NCBI GenBank assembly: GCA_019115455.1
Contig: DXDN01000005.1
Location: 124,001 to 188,000, forward strand
Direction of reading: 5' to 3'
DNA: 64,000 nucleotides
Origin: Candidatus Eubacterium faecigallinarum
Lineage (GTDB): Bacteria; Bacillota; Clostridia; Oscillospirales; Acutalibacteraceae
Shown: positions 1 to 7,649 of the stretch, in pieces
How positions within the stretch are numbered: position 1 is the first letter of the stretch
Layout: each line of letters opens with the position of its first letter
The notes under the pieces: generated by a model
What the model saw: the letters and a program-made list of their open reading frames with translations, nothing else
Databases searched by the model: none
Told to the model about the DNA's origin: nothing
Position numbers and translations under genes: made by a program

Positions 1-354
1 CGTGAACACATGAAAAAGCATGCAAAGATTCTTAAGCCGAAGTTTGATATGGTTATTGAGCATCTGGAGAAAGAACTCGGCAACAGGGGAATCGCTCAGT
101 GGATAAATCCAAACGGCGGATATTTCATCAGCCTTGACGTAATGAACGGCTGTGCCAAGAGAACAGGCGAGCTTTGCAAGGAGGCAGGAGTAACCCTTAC
201 ACCCGTTGGTGCAACATATCCTTACGGCATAGACCCTAACGACAGCAATATACGTATTGCTCCGTCATATCCTCCGGTTTCAGAGCTTGATGTGGCGGCA
301 GAGCTGCTTTGCATCTGTGTGCGTCTTGCATGCGTAGAAAAATTGTTAGGATAA
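1..354 (+). CDS. PLP-dependent aminotransferase class I/II, C-terminal fragment (truncated by window start)
   Basis: Open frame from base 1 (REHMKKHAKILKPKFDMV...); GGYF and NIRIAPSYP motifs typical of aminotransferase C-termini (MocR/alanine-aminotransferase-like). Confidence 0.75.
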   Translation, partial: REHMKKHAKILKPKFDMVIEHLEKELGNRGIAQWINPNGGYFISLDVMNGCAKRTGELCKEAGVTLTPVGATYPYGIDPNDSNIRIAPSYPPVSELDVAAELLCICVRLACVEKLLG

Positions 355-359
355 TTTGA

Positions 360-1148
360 ATGAAAATCGGTGCATCTACTGCCTGCTTTTATCCCATGGA
401 GACAGAGCAGGCGCTTAAGAAAATATGCAAACTGGGTTTTGAAAAGGCAGAGGTGTTTATGAACGCCCCCAGCGAGCTTGAGGAAAATTTTGTCAGGGAA
501 CTTGACAAAATAGCGAAGGACGGAGGGACGGATATTATATCCGTTCATCCGTTTTCCAGTTTTTTGGAATCATCGTGTATTTTTGGTGATTATAAAAGAA
601 GATTTGACGATTATATCGGGCTTTATCAGAAGACATGCCACGCTGCGGCACTCCTGGGTGCAAAGTACGTCGTTATACACGGCGCAGTAGCTTCGCCTAA
701 AATTCCAATCCCCGACGAGAGGTATTTTGAGCGGTTTCGCCTCCTAATTGATATAGGAAAATCAGAGGGCGTGACCGTATGCCAGGAGAATGTAAACAGA
801 TTCAAAAGCCAGTCCATGGAATTCTGTAAGAAGATGCGGGATGAACTGGGCGAGGATTACAATATGGTTTTTGATATAAAACAGACTGTCAGAGCCCGTC
901 AGGACACCTTTGCGTTTTTAAAGGAATTCAGTCATCAGATAAGGCATCTTCATATCAGTGACAACAGCAGGGAGGGCGACTGCCTGCCTCCCGGCAAGGG
1001 TAATTTCGATTTTAAAAAGCTTAAGGATATTATGGATTCAGCCGGATATGACGGCGACGCTGTTATTGAGATATATTCCGGCAGTTATGACGTCTTTAAA
1101 GAGCTGGAGGAAAGTAAGGTTTATCTTAACGGAATATGGCAAAGGTAG
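360..1148 (+). CDS. Sugar phosphate isomerase/epimerase-like TIM barrel (AP endonuclease 2 family fold)
   Basis: 262 aa; motifs VVIHGA, CQENVNR, HLHISDN, VIEIYS typical of xylose isomerase-like TIM barrels. Confidence 0.8.
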   Translation: MKIGASTACFYPMETEQALKKICKLGFEKAEVFMNAPSELEENFVRELDKIAKDGGTDIISVHPFSSFLESSCIFGDYKRRFDDYIGLYQKTCHAAALLGAKYVVIHGAVASPKIPIPDERYFERFRLLIDIGKSEGVTVCQENVNRFKSQSMEFCKKMRDELGEDYNMVFDIKQTVRARQDTFAFLKEFSHQIRHLHISDNSREGDCLPPGKGNFDFKKLKDIMDSAGYDGDAVIEIYSGSYDVFKELEESKVYLNGIWQR

Positions 1149-2032
1149 AATTAAGCAACAGAACCAAGGGTATAATTTGTATTCTGCTGTCCGCTCTTTC
1201 GTTCAGCGGAATGAGCAGTTTTATTAATCTTTCGGGCGACGTGCCTGTTTTTCAAAAAGTGTTTTTCAGAAATTTGGTGGCATTTTTTATTGCCGCAGCA
1301 ATGCTTTTGAAAAATCATGAAAAATTTTTGCCGAAAAAGGGCATGATAAAATATCATCTTTTAAGGTCAAGTGCCGGTCTTATCGGCGTTTTCGGCAATT
1401 TTTATGCCACTACAAAAATGGCGTCAACGGCGGACGCGGCAATTCTTAATAAGATGAGCCCGTTTTTTACGCTGATTTTTTCGGCAATTTTTTTAAAGGA
1501 AAAAGTAAAGCCGCGCCAGGCAATAGCTATCGGAATAGCTTTTATCGGGGCGATGTTCGTCATTAAACCCACTATGGGCAACTCTGAGCTTTTTCCGTCA
1601 TTATGCGGTTTTGTGGGCGGCTTGTGTGCCGGCGCTGCGTATACATGCGTGCGCCATATGGGTAATAAGGGAGAAAACGGAAGATTCACCGTGTTTTTCT
1701 TTTCACTCTTTTCCTGCGTGGTAACTGCCCCGTACCTGATATTCGACTTCCATCCGATGACGAAAATGCAGTGGTTCTACCTTATCATGGTGGGACTTTG
1801 CGCCGCCGGCGGTCAGTTTGGTATTACAGCGGCATATACCTTCGCCCCCAGCAGGGAAATTTCGGTTTACGATTATTCAAATGTTATTTTCACGGCAATC
1901 AGCGGCTACTTCTTCCTGGGCGGTCAGGTGCCTGACTTGTGGTCGTTTGTCGGCTATTTTATCATCTGTGCAATGGCTGTCTGGATGTTCGTATACAATA
2001 ACAGGGAGTACAATCTCAAAAAGCAGGGATAA
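1136..2032 (+). CDS. DMT family transporter (EamA)
   Basis: 298 aa, about 10 hydrophobic segments, EamA-like repeats; overlaps the upstream ORF end. Confidence 0.85.
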   Translation: MAKVELSNRTKGIICILLSALSFSGMSSFINLSGDVPVFQKVFFRNLVAFFIAAAMLLKNHEKFLPKKGMIKYHLLRSSAGLIGVFGNFYATTKMASTADAAILNKMSPFFTLIFSAIFLKEKVKPRQAIAIGIAFIGAMFVIKPTMGNSELFPSLCGFVGGLCAGAAYTCVRHMGNKGENGRFTVFFFSLFSCVVTAPYLIFDFHPMTKMQWFYLIMVGLCAAGGQFGITAAYTFAPSREISVYDYSNVIFTAISGYFFLGGQVPDLWSFVGYFIICAMAVWMFVYNNREYNLKKQG

Positions 2033-2062
2033 AGTCAATATATTGTTGTAAAGTAAAAATAC

Positions 2063-2091
2063 TTGCATTTTTCTATATGTTGTGTTATAAT
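2063..2091 (+). promoter_or_regulatory. Sigma-A promoter of nrdR (TTGCAT-17-TATAAT)
   Basis: TTGCAT 2063-2068 and TATAAT 2086-2091 with 17-nt spacer. Confidence 0.65.
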
Positions 2092-2121
2092 GCAAATATA
2101 TTGACCTTGGAGGGAAGTCAG

Positions 2122-2565
2122 ATGAGATGTCCGTTTTGCGGTTATGAGGAAAGTAAGGTTATAGATTCTCGCCCCACAGACGAAAATGAGCGCATACGCC
2201 GCAGGCGTGAGTGTCTTCAGTGCAGCAAGCGCTTTACTACGTACGAAACCATTGAGGACGTGCCTATAATCGTTATAAAGAAAGACAAGAGCAGGGAAGT
2301 TTTCGACAGGAATAAGATTCTCAAGGGAATGCTTCGTGCCTGCGAAAAAAGGTCTGTCAGCGTATCTGAGCTGGAAACCGCAATATCCGAGATTGAGGCG
2401 ACGCTCCAGTCCGCTATTGACAGGGAGGTTACTTCCGTAAGAATCGGCGAGCTTATTATGGAAAAGCTTAAGCAGATCGACGAAGTGGCATATATCCGCT
2501 TTGCCTCTGTATATAAAGAATTTGATTCGGTCGAGGCTTTCCGTGAGGAAATTTCAAAAATGTAA
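2122..2565 (+). CDS. nrdR: Transcriptional repressor NrdR (Zn ribbon + ATP cone)
   Basis: MRCPFCGYEESKVIDSRPTDENERIRRRRECLQCSKRFTTYE is the canonical NrdR N-terminus; start moved from the listed ORF start to ATG 2122 after AGGGAAG. Confidence 0.97.
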   Translation: MRCPFCGYEESKVIDSRPTDENERIRRRRECLQCSKRFTTYETIEDVPIIVIKKDKSREVFDRNKILKGMLRACEKRSVSVSELETAISEIEATLQSAIDREVTSVRIGELIMEKLKQIDEVAYIRFASVYKEFDSVEAFREEISKM

Positions 2566-2569
2566 ATGT

Positions 2570-2647
2570 ACTCACAACCACCGGTTGAACTGGTAGTCTG
2601 AGTAGGAACTAAAAGAGCCGCTACCGGCTCGCTGACAGAAAGTCGGC
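2570..2647 (+). other. Compact array of three hairpins (unidentified structured element; possible IS200/IS605-type end remnant or RNA)
   Basis: ACTCA..ACCACCGG(ttgaa)CTGGTAGT..TGAGT (2570-2603), GAGCCG(ctac)CGGCTC (2615-2630), GCTGAC(agaaa)GTCGGC (2631-2647). Confidence 0.6.
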
Positions 2648-2677
2648 ACTGAAATTTGATATTGTATTACTATTTTA

Positions 2678-2712
2678 AACAGCCGCTTTCGTGCGGCTGT
2701 TTTGCTTTTTGC
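2678..2712 (+). terminator. Rho-independent terminator downstream of nrdR
   Basis: ACAGCCGC(tttcgt)GCGGCTGT followed by TTTGCTTTTT. Confidence 0.85.
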
Positions 2713-2831
2713 TTACTTAATATCTTACATTTCGTTTGGAAATCTAAAGGCATTTAAACATAGCTATACTGATTTTGATAAAAATAAAGTATTTTATATT
2801 ATATAGTGAAAATGCTAAATTCAGCAGAGCT

Positions 2832-2909
2832 AACAGTTCAATTGAACTGTTCTATTCTATTCTATTCTTAATGATATTAACTGAGAATATGAATAAACTC
2901 AATAAACTC
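2832..2909. repeat. 20-bp perfect palindrome followed by TTCTA pentamer repeats and a 9-bp tandem duplication
   Basis: AACAGTTCAATTGAACTGTT 2832-2851; TTCTA x3 plus TTCT 2850-2868; AATAAACTC x2 at 2892-2909. Confidence 0.85.
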
Positions 2910-2918
2910 TCCTATTAA

Positions 2919-2947
2919 TTGACAAAGAATGCATTTATTGTTAATAT
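2919..2947 (+). promoter_or_regulatory. Sigma-A promoter for the retron ncRNA/RT (TTGACA-17-TAATAT)
   Basis: TTGACA 2919-2924 and TAATAT 2942-2947; predicted start about 2954, at the 5' end of a1. Confidence 0.85.
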
Positions 2948-2954
2948 TAAATTA

Positions 2955-3133
2955 TAACAGTGGTGATAGCGTTACCTTGGTGATTGCAGGTCAAGGTTGA
3001 ATAGCGAGTCGCTATTCGTGATTATAAAATTATGTTCAACTTACGAAAGTTGTTCCACTTGATAAGAATAATCGCTTCACGATTTACAATCAAGCTTCAC
3101 AACATTTCTTATCACATTGTATCACCACTGTTA
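2955..3133 (+). ncRNA. Retron msr-msd ncRNA
   Basis: 14-bp perfect a1/a2 inverted repeat TAACAGTGGTGATA (2955-2968) / TATCACCACTGTTA (3120-3133); candidate branching G at 2969 in TAGC; msr hairpins ACCTTG/CAAGGT (2974-2997), GAATAGCG(agt)CGCTATTC (2999-3017), CAACTT(acga)AAGTTG (3037-3052); msd stem TGATAAGAA/TTCTTATCA (3060-3068/3106-3114); directly upstream of a retron-type RT. Confidence 0.9.
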
Positions 3134-3146
3134 ATTGGGAGTAACT

Positions 3147-4040
3147 ATGGAAAACGAACTGATAAACGGAATTAGCAATAGAGAACTTTATTATTTATCA
3201 AATAACGCTAATAAACTGTATCATAGAATTACAATCCCAAAGAAAAACGGCAAATATAGAATTGTGTATGCACCAAGCCAAAATTTAAAATGGTGTCAAA
3301 AGCAAATTGCAGAAAACTATCTTAACGATTATCATATTTCTAAATATGCTACAGCATATCAAAGGAAAATCAGCATTGTTGATAATGCAGCAGTACACTC
3401 AAACAAGAAATTTATACTAAAGCTTGATATTGAAAATTTTTTCGGAAGCATTGATTTCAATAAAGTTTTCAATATGTTTTATAGGCATTATCCAAAGAAT
3501 ATAAGCAAGCTGTTTGCAGAAATATGCACATATAAGGATACCCTTGTGCAGGGCTCTCCGGCATCACCTGTAATATCAAACATTGTTATGTACGATATTG
3601 ATACTATTATTGGGAATCTATGCCGGGAGAGGGGAGTTACTTACACTCGTTATTGTGATGATTTAACTTTTTCGTCAAACGCTAAACTTTATGATGTGTA
3701 TCATTTTGTGAAGCGATTACTGTTGAAATATGGTTTTTATCTGAATGGCAGAAAGACTCACTTTGTCAATAACAGTCATCAACAAAATGTAACCGGAATA
3801 GTTGTAAACAAAAAGCCACAGGTATCCGCAGAATATAGAAGAAAACTTAGGCAGGAAATATATTACTGTAAAAAGTACGGTGTTGAAAATCACATTGCAC
3901 ACTGTAATTTAAACTATAGCGCCTGTGAATATTTGTATAAATTAAAGGGAAAAATTGGTTTTGTTTTATCCGTGAATAAGAATGACAAGGAATTTACGGA
4001 ATATCTGGTTTTTATAAATGATTTGATAAAGATATTCTGA
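3147..4040 (+). CDS. Retron-type reverse transcriptase
   Basis: About 297 aa from ATG 3147 (RBS GGGAG 3137-3141). NAAVH (retron region X), LKLDIENFFGSI, QGSPASPVISN, YTRYCDDLTFS (YxDD), NVTGIVVN (region Y VTG). Confidence 0.95.
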   Translation: MENELINGISNRELYYLSNNANKLYHRITIPKKNGKYRIVYAPSQNLKWCQKQIAENYLNDYHISKYATAYQRKISIVDNAAVHSNKKFILKLDIENFFGSIDFNKVFNMFYRHYPKNISKLFAEICTYKDTLVQGSPASPVISNIVMYDIDTIIGNLCRERGVTYTRYCDDLTFSSNAKLYDVYHFVKRLLLKYGFYLNGRKTHFVNNSHQQNVTGIVVNKKPQVSAEYRRKLRQEIYYCKKYGVENHIAHCNLNYSACEYLYKLKGKIGFVLSVNKNDKEFTEYLVFINDLIKIF

Positions 4041-4117
4041 ATATCTGCTGCCGAGTGCAATTATATGCTGTCATAGCGTTCTGGCAGACACACGAATATA
4101 AAATCCAAAAAATTAAA

Positions 4118-4153
4118 AACAGACTGTTGTGAAAATCATAACAGTCTGTTTTA
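4118..4153 (+). terminator. Rho-independent terminator downstream of the retron RT
   Basis: AACAGACTGTT(gtgaaaatcat)AACAGTCTGTT followed by TTTA. Confidence 0.75.
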
Positions 4154-4264
4154 CTATTTGATTAAGAGGATAATAAAGCACAGCGCATAACAGGATTGTC
4201 ATAACAGTTAGAACTCACTAAATTGTTATTACGTTATTTACCTGCCTTTATGTGCTTTTTTGTT

Positions 4265-4984
4265 TTACTGTTCGCCCAGGGATTTGACGAAATTAGTTAT
4301 ATTTTCTTTTGCCGCAGCTTCGTCCAATCCGGCAGAATAGGTTATCTGATAAATCGTATTGCCGTTAGCGTAGAAAATAAATCCTGAGTAACCGAATTGC
4401 TCGTCGCCCATGTATGTTACGACTACGTCCATACCGTTTACATTTATGATTTCGCCGGTGCTGTTTTCATCGCCCGTGCTCCAGAATCCGTCAATATCTT
4501 CTTGTTCTATGTCCTGTATAACGGTCATGGAAATTGAACCACCATTGTCGTTTGACATGTCGTACATTGCGGATGTGTATTGGGGGAGGAAATCAATTTT
4601 ATTGTCGATATGGTATTCTTTACTTATAAGATCTCCCGGGATTATAACATCTTTAAAGCCTGAGTCCATAAGAGTTTTTACGATATCGTTATCAGTATCG
4701 CTTAACTTCTTCGGATTTTTCTGTGCTTTTGAAAACTGGAGCGAGAAGTCGCTAAATTCCGTTATTTCAACAATTCCCTTGTTATCATTCATAACTCTGA
4801 CAACGGCGGCTGTAACACTTGTTGCCGCCAGCAGGAAAACGACTGCCGCAATCAGAGCGATTACTTTTTTACTGAGCTTGATTCTTTTCTTTTCGGTATC
4901 TTTTGACACAGCTACCATCCTTTCTACTAATTCACTGTCAGGCTCTATGCCGTCAAAATACTCTGTAATTCTATTCTTAAGCAT
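4265..4984 (-). CDS. Putative anti-sigma factor/DUF4367-like membrane protein
   Basis: Single TM segment after a cytoplasmic N-terminus; C-terminal domain with GNTIYQITYS...; overlaps an upstream ECF sigma gene. Confidence 0.7.
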   Translation of the reverse strand: MLKNRITEYFDGIEPDSELVERMVAVSKDTEKKRIKLSKKVIALIAAVVFLLAATSVTAAVVRVMNDNKGIVEITEFSDFSLQFSKAQKNPKKLSDTDNDIVKTLMDSGFKDVIIPGDLISKEYHIDNKIDFLPQYTSAMYDMSNDNGGSISMTVIQDIEQEDIDGFWSTGDENSTGEIINVNGMDVVVTYMGDEQFGYSGFIFYANGNTIYQITYSAGLDEAAAKENITNFVKSLGEQ

Positions 4985-5459
4985 TTGAACCCTCCTTTTC
5001 CAAAATGGATTTTAGTTTTTTTCTTGACCTTGAAAGTGATGTTCTGACTGCGGAGTGATTCATGTTCATCATGTGGGCAATTTCCTTAGTGGTATAGCCC
5101 TCATAATAGTACAGGTAAATTATCGTCCTGGCGTCAGAAGTAAGCTTTTTCAGCGCAAATTCAAGGTCGATTTTTTCATTGTCACGGTATTCAATTTCGT
5201 TGCTGATTGCCTCAGTTCTTTTATTCCATGCCTGAGTCATAAAGCTTTTGGAACAGTTGAGAGCTACTTTGATAAACCATGCTTTTTCGTGTGCTTCATC
5301 GTTAAAATGAGGCTTTTTTCTTATGTAGCGCAAAAAAACATTTTGGTAAATATCATCGCTGTCGGCACGGTTTGATGTGACTGAATAGGCGATCCTGTAT
5401 ACTGCTGATGAGTATTTTCTTATGATTTCTTCTTCATTCGTCGACGAATTTTTGACCAT
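4977..5459 (-). CDS. RNA polymerase sigma factor, ECF/sigma-70 family
   Basis: sigma2/sigma4-like sequence (ADSDDIYQNVFLRYIRKKP; YYYEGYTTKEIAHMMNMNHSAVRTSLSRSRKKLK); RBS AAAGGAGG before ATG at 5459. Confidence 0.9.
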   Translation of the reverse strand: MVKNSSTNEEEIIRKYSSAVYRIAYSVTSNRADSDDIYQNVFLRYIRKKPHFNDEAHEKAWFIKVALNCSKSFMTQAWNKRTEAISNEIEYRDNEKIDLEFALKKLTSDARTIIYLYYYEGYTTKEIAHMMNMNHSAVRTSLSRSRKKLKSILEKEGSNA

Positions 5460-5528
5460 TATGAAGCCTCCTTTCATCAATAAAACCTTTTAAGGTGCCG
5501 AAATGTTACATAATATTGTAAAAAAAAT

Positions 5529-5562
5529 AAAGCCGGCGGGATATCAGTTCTTCGTCGGCTTT
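5529..5562 (-). terminator. Rho-independent terminator of the 5594-7554 minus-strand operon
   Basis: AAAGCCGACG...CGCCGGCTTT with U-tract on the minus strand. Confidence 0.75.
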
Positions 5563-5593
5563 AATAAATGTATTAATTTTTACTGTGAGAGCT

Positions 5594-6097
5594 TCATTCT
5601 CCCTGCGTGTTGTCACTGCTTGCGCTGATTTCATTTTGCGCTGACTGCGGCAGACGTGAGATAATCTCGTCGCTTACCTTCTTTAATGTGCTCTTTGTGG
5701 TGATTCCGATATAAACGGTGACAACTCTCTCATCTTTTAATGTGAAAATAATTTTTGACTGCCTGTCAACAAAGTTTTTAACAAGGCTTGCTTTTTCGTC
5801 TTTCTCAGTTTCAACCTTGACGATATCCTCATAGGCAAAAATATTGTCGTTGTCAATGCCGGTAAACTCCAGCTCGTCGTCATGAAATTTTACACCGTGG
5901 GATACGATTTCCTTGGTTACCAGCACCGCCACAATAAACGCTAACACAACGCACGCCGCAAAAAATATTACGGAGGTTGCCTGACGCTTGGCAAGAGTCT
6001 TTACGGCGAAGATTGCATATCCGATAACTGCTATGTCAAGTAAACCCACAACAAAAATCTGTATCGGCGACAGTATTCTTATAAATTTATCTTTCAT
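5594..6097 (-). CDS. Hypothetical membrane protein (two N-terminal TM segments)
   Basis: 167 aa; hydrophobic N-terminal half; overlaps the downstream start of the RluA-family gene. Confidence 0.7.
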   Translation of the reverse strand: MKDKFIRILSPIQIFVVGLLDIAVIGYAIFAVKTLAKRQATSVIFFAACVVLAFIVAVLVTKEIVSHGVKFHDDELEFTGIDNDNIFAYEDIVKVETEKDEKASLVKNFVDRQSKIIFTLKDERVVTVYIGITTKSTLKKVSDEIISRLPQSAQNEISASSDNTQGE

Positions 6098-7038
6098 ATG
6101 AACTTTCTCTCCTTATAGTCTGTTAAGAGTTTAATGTTTTTTGCCTGAAATTCTTTTTTGTCAAGATAGCTCAGATTATTTTCATCGCTGAAATCAAATA
6201 TAAGCTTATAGCTGTAAAGCGCCTGCCTGTACCGCCCTTTGTTCTCACCGTATTTTCCGTCGCCGAACAACGGGTGACCCACGTGGGCAAGGTGAGCTCT
6301 TATCTGGTGAGTCCTTCCGGTCAGAAGCTTTATCTCAAGCAAAGATGCGTCGGGGTAGTAATCAAGAACGCTGTATCTTGTGATTATCTTTTTTGAGCCA
6401 GGTTGTTCCTGCTCGCTTACGCTTACTTTGTTTTTCCTTTCGTCCTTGGTGAGATAAGCAGTCAGGGTCTCGCCGGGCTGGGGCATCTTTCCGTGCACTA
6501 CGGCAAGATAGTATTTATCTATTTCACGGCTTTTCAGTTTGGTGTTTAGTGTTTTGAGTGATGCTGAATTTTTCGCCGCTATAACGATGCCGCCCGTGTT
6601 GCGGTCAAGCCTGTTTGCCAGGGACGGAGTAAAGGAGGATGAATCGGGCGACCACTCGCCTTTTTCATACAAATACCGCTTGAGCCTTGCCACCAGGTTG
6701 TCTGTGTAATCTCTGCCGTCGGGATGGCACAGAACACCTATCTCTTTATTTATAAGTACAATGTTTTCGTCTTCATAAATTATGTCAAGCTTGGTACCGG
6801 CTTTTAAAAAATCATAGTATTTAGTCTTTTCGTGCAGTACGTCATCCTTTAGATATAGCTCCAGCACATCGCCCTGATTCAGTATCTGCTCAGGGGCGCA
6901 GCGTTTTTTGTTGACCTTTATGTTCTTTTTTCTGATTTCTTTGAACATCAGGGATTTGGGCATTTTGTCAAAAGTTTTGAGTATGTACCTGTCAACTCTC
7001 TGACCTGCGTCGCCTGCCGTTATTGTAATGCTTTTCAT
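6094..7038 (-). CDS. RluA family pseudouridine synthase
   Basis: S4-like N-terminus, ANRLDRNTGGIVIAAK catalytic motif, LLTGRTHQIRAHLAHVGHPLFGDGKYG. Confidence 0.95.
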   Translation of the reverse strand: MKSITITAGDAGQRVDRYILKTFDKMPKSLMFKEIRKKNIKVNKKRCAPEQILNQGDVLELYLKDDVLHEKTKYYDFLKAGTKLDIIYEDENIVLINKEIGVLCHPDGRDYTDNLVARLKRYLYEKGEWSPDSSSFTPSLANRLDRNTGGIVIAAKNSASLKTLNTKLKSREIDKYYLAVVHGKMPQPGETLTAYLTKDERKNKVSVSEQEQPGSKKIITRYSVLDYYPDASLLEIKLLTGRTHQIRAHLAHVGHPLFGDGKYGENKGRYRQALYSYKLIFDFSDENNLSYLDKKEFQAKNIKLLTDYKERKFI

Positions 7039-7041
7039 AAG

Positions 7042-7554
7042 TCAGTTTTCCGTGGCGTTTTTGTTTTTCTTTTCTTCCTCAAGTTCCTGCATTTCTTTAT
7101 AGAAAATGTTTGCCCTTACATACACCTGGATAAAATCCTTTATAATTTCCGCAAGCTCACCCTTTTTATAGGGATTTGCAAGGATTCTTTCGTCATCGTC
7201 GATGGCAAGAGGACCCTTTTCAAAATCGTTAAAGGTGGGCATAAGCGAATAATTCAATGCTGTTTTTACTATGGACAGCAGAGTAAGGTCCTTTGTTGCG
7301 TTTACAAAGCCCTTTTTCTTAGTGTATTTTTCTATTGTGGAGTAGGGAGAAGAGTCATTGTGCTTTTTTGTATAGCAGTATGAGATTACCTCTTCGATAA
7401 AATTTTCTATCTGAGTATCGGAATACGGTGCTTTTAGCAGAACTACCTTGTCGATATCGGCAATTCCGTACTGGTCGCTTTCTCCGCAGGGGATACCGAT
7501 AAGATTTTCGTCATTGTCAACATAAACGGAAATAGTATAAAATTCTTTTTCCAT
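7042..7554 (-). CDS. Hypothetical protein
   Basis: 170-aa ORF, 3 bp from the RluA-family gene, RBS-like AACGGAGG upstream. Confidence 0.65.
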   Translation of the reverse strand: MEKEFYTISVYVDNDENLIGIPCGESDQYGIADIDKVVLLKAPYSDTQIENFIEEVISYCYTKKHNDSSPYSTIEKYTKKKGFVNATKDLTLLSIVKTALNYSLMPTFNDFEKGPLAIDDDERILANPYKKGELAEIIKDFIQVYVRANIFYKEMQELEEEKKNKNATEN

Positions 7555-7649
7555 TTGAAAACCTCCGTTAATCTGTTGGATAAAAACAATTATAACCCAT
7601 ATAATTGAAAATTACAACCTTGTATGCTACAATAATGTACGGTGATTTT

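Noticed and set aside
2812-2871. 19-codon ORF (MLNSAELTVQLNCSILFYS) upstream of the retron
   Set aside because: No convincing RBS, spans the palindrome and microsatellite, and precedes the retron promoter; no support as an effector peptide.
2955-3133. Interpretation as a CRISPR, riboswitch or group II intron
   Set aside because: No spaced direct repeats and no intron domain V-like element; the RT lacks maturase features, while the a1/a2 plus branching G arrangement fits a retron.
3147-4040. Diversity-generating retroelement RT
   Set aside because: No template/variable repeat pair noticed nearby; NAxxH and VTG motifs point to a retron RT.
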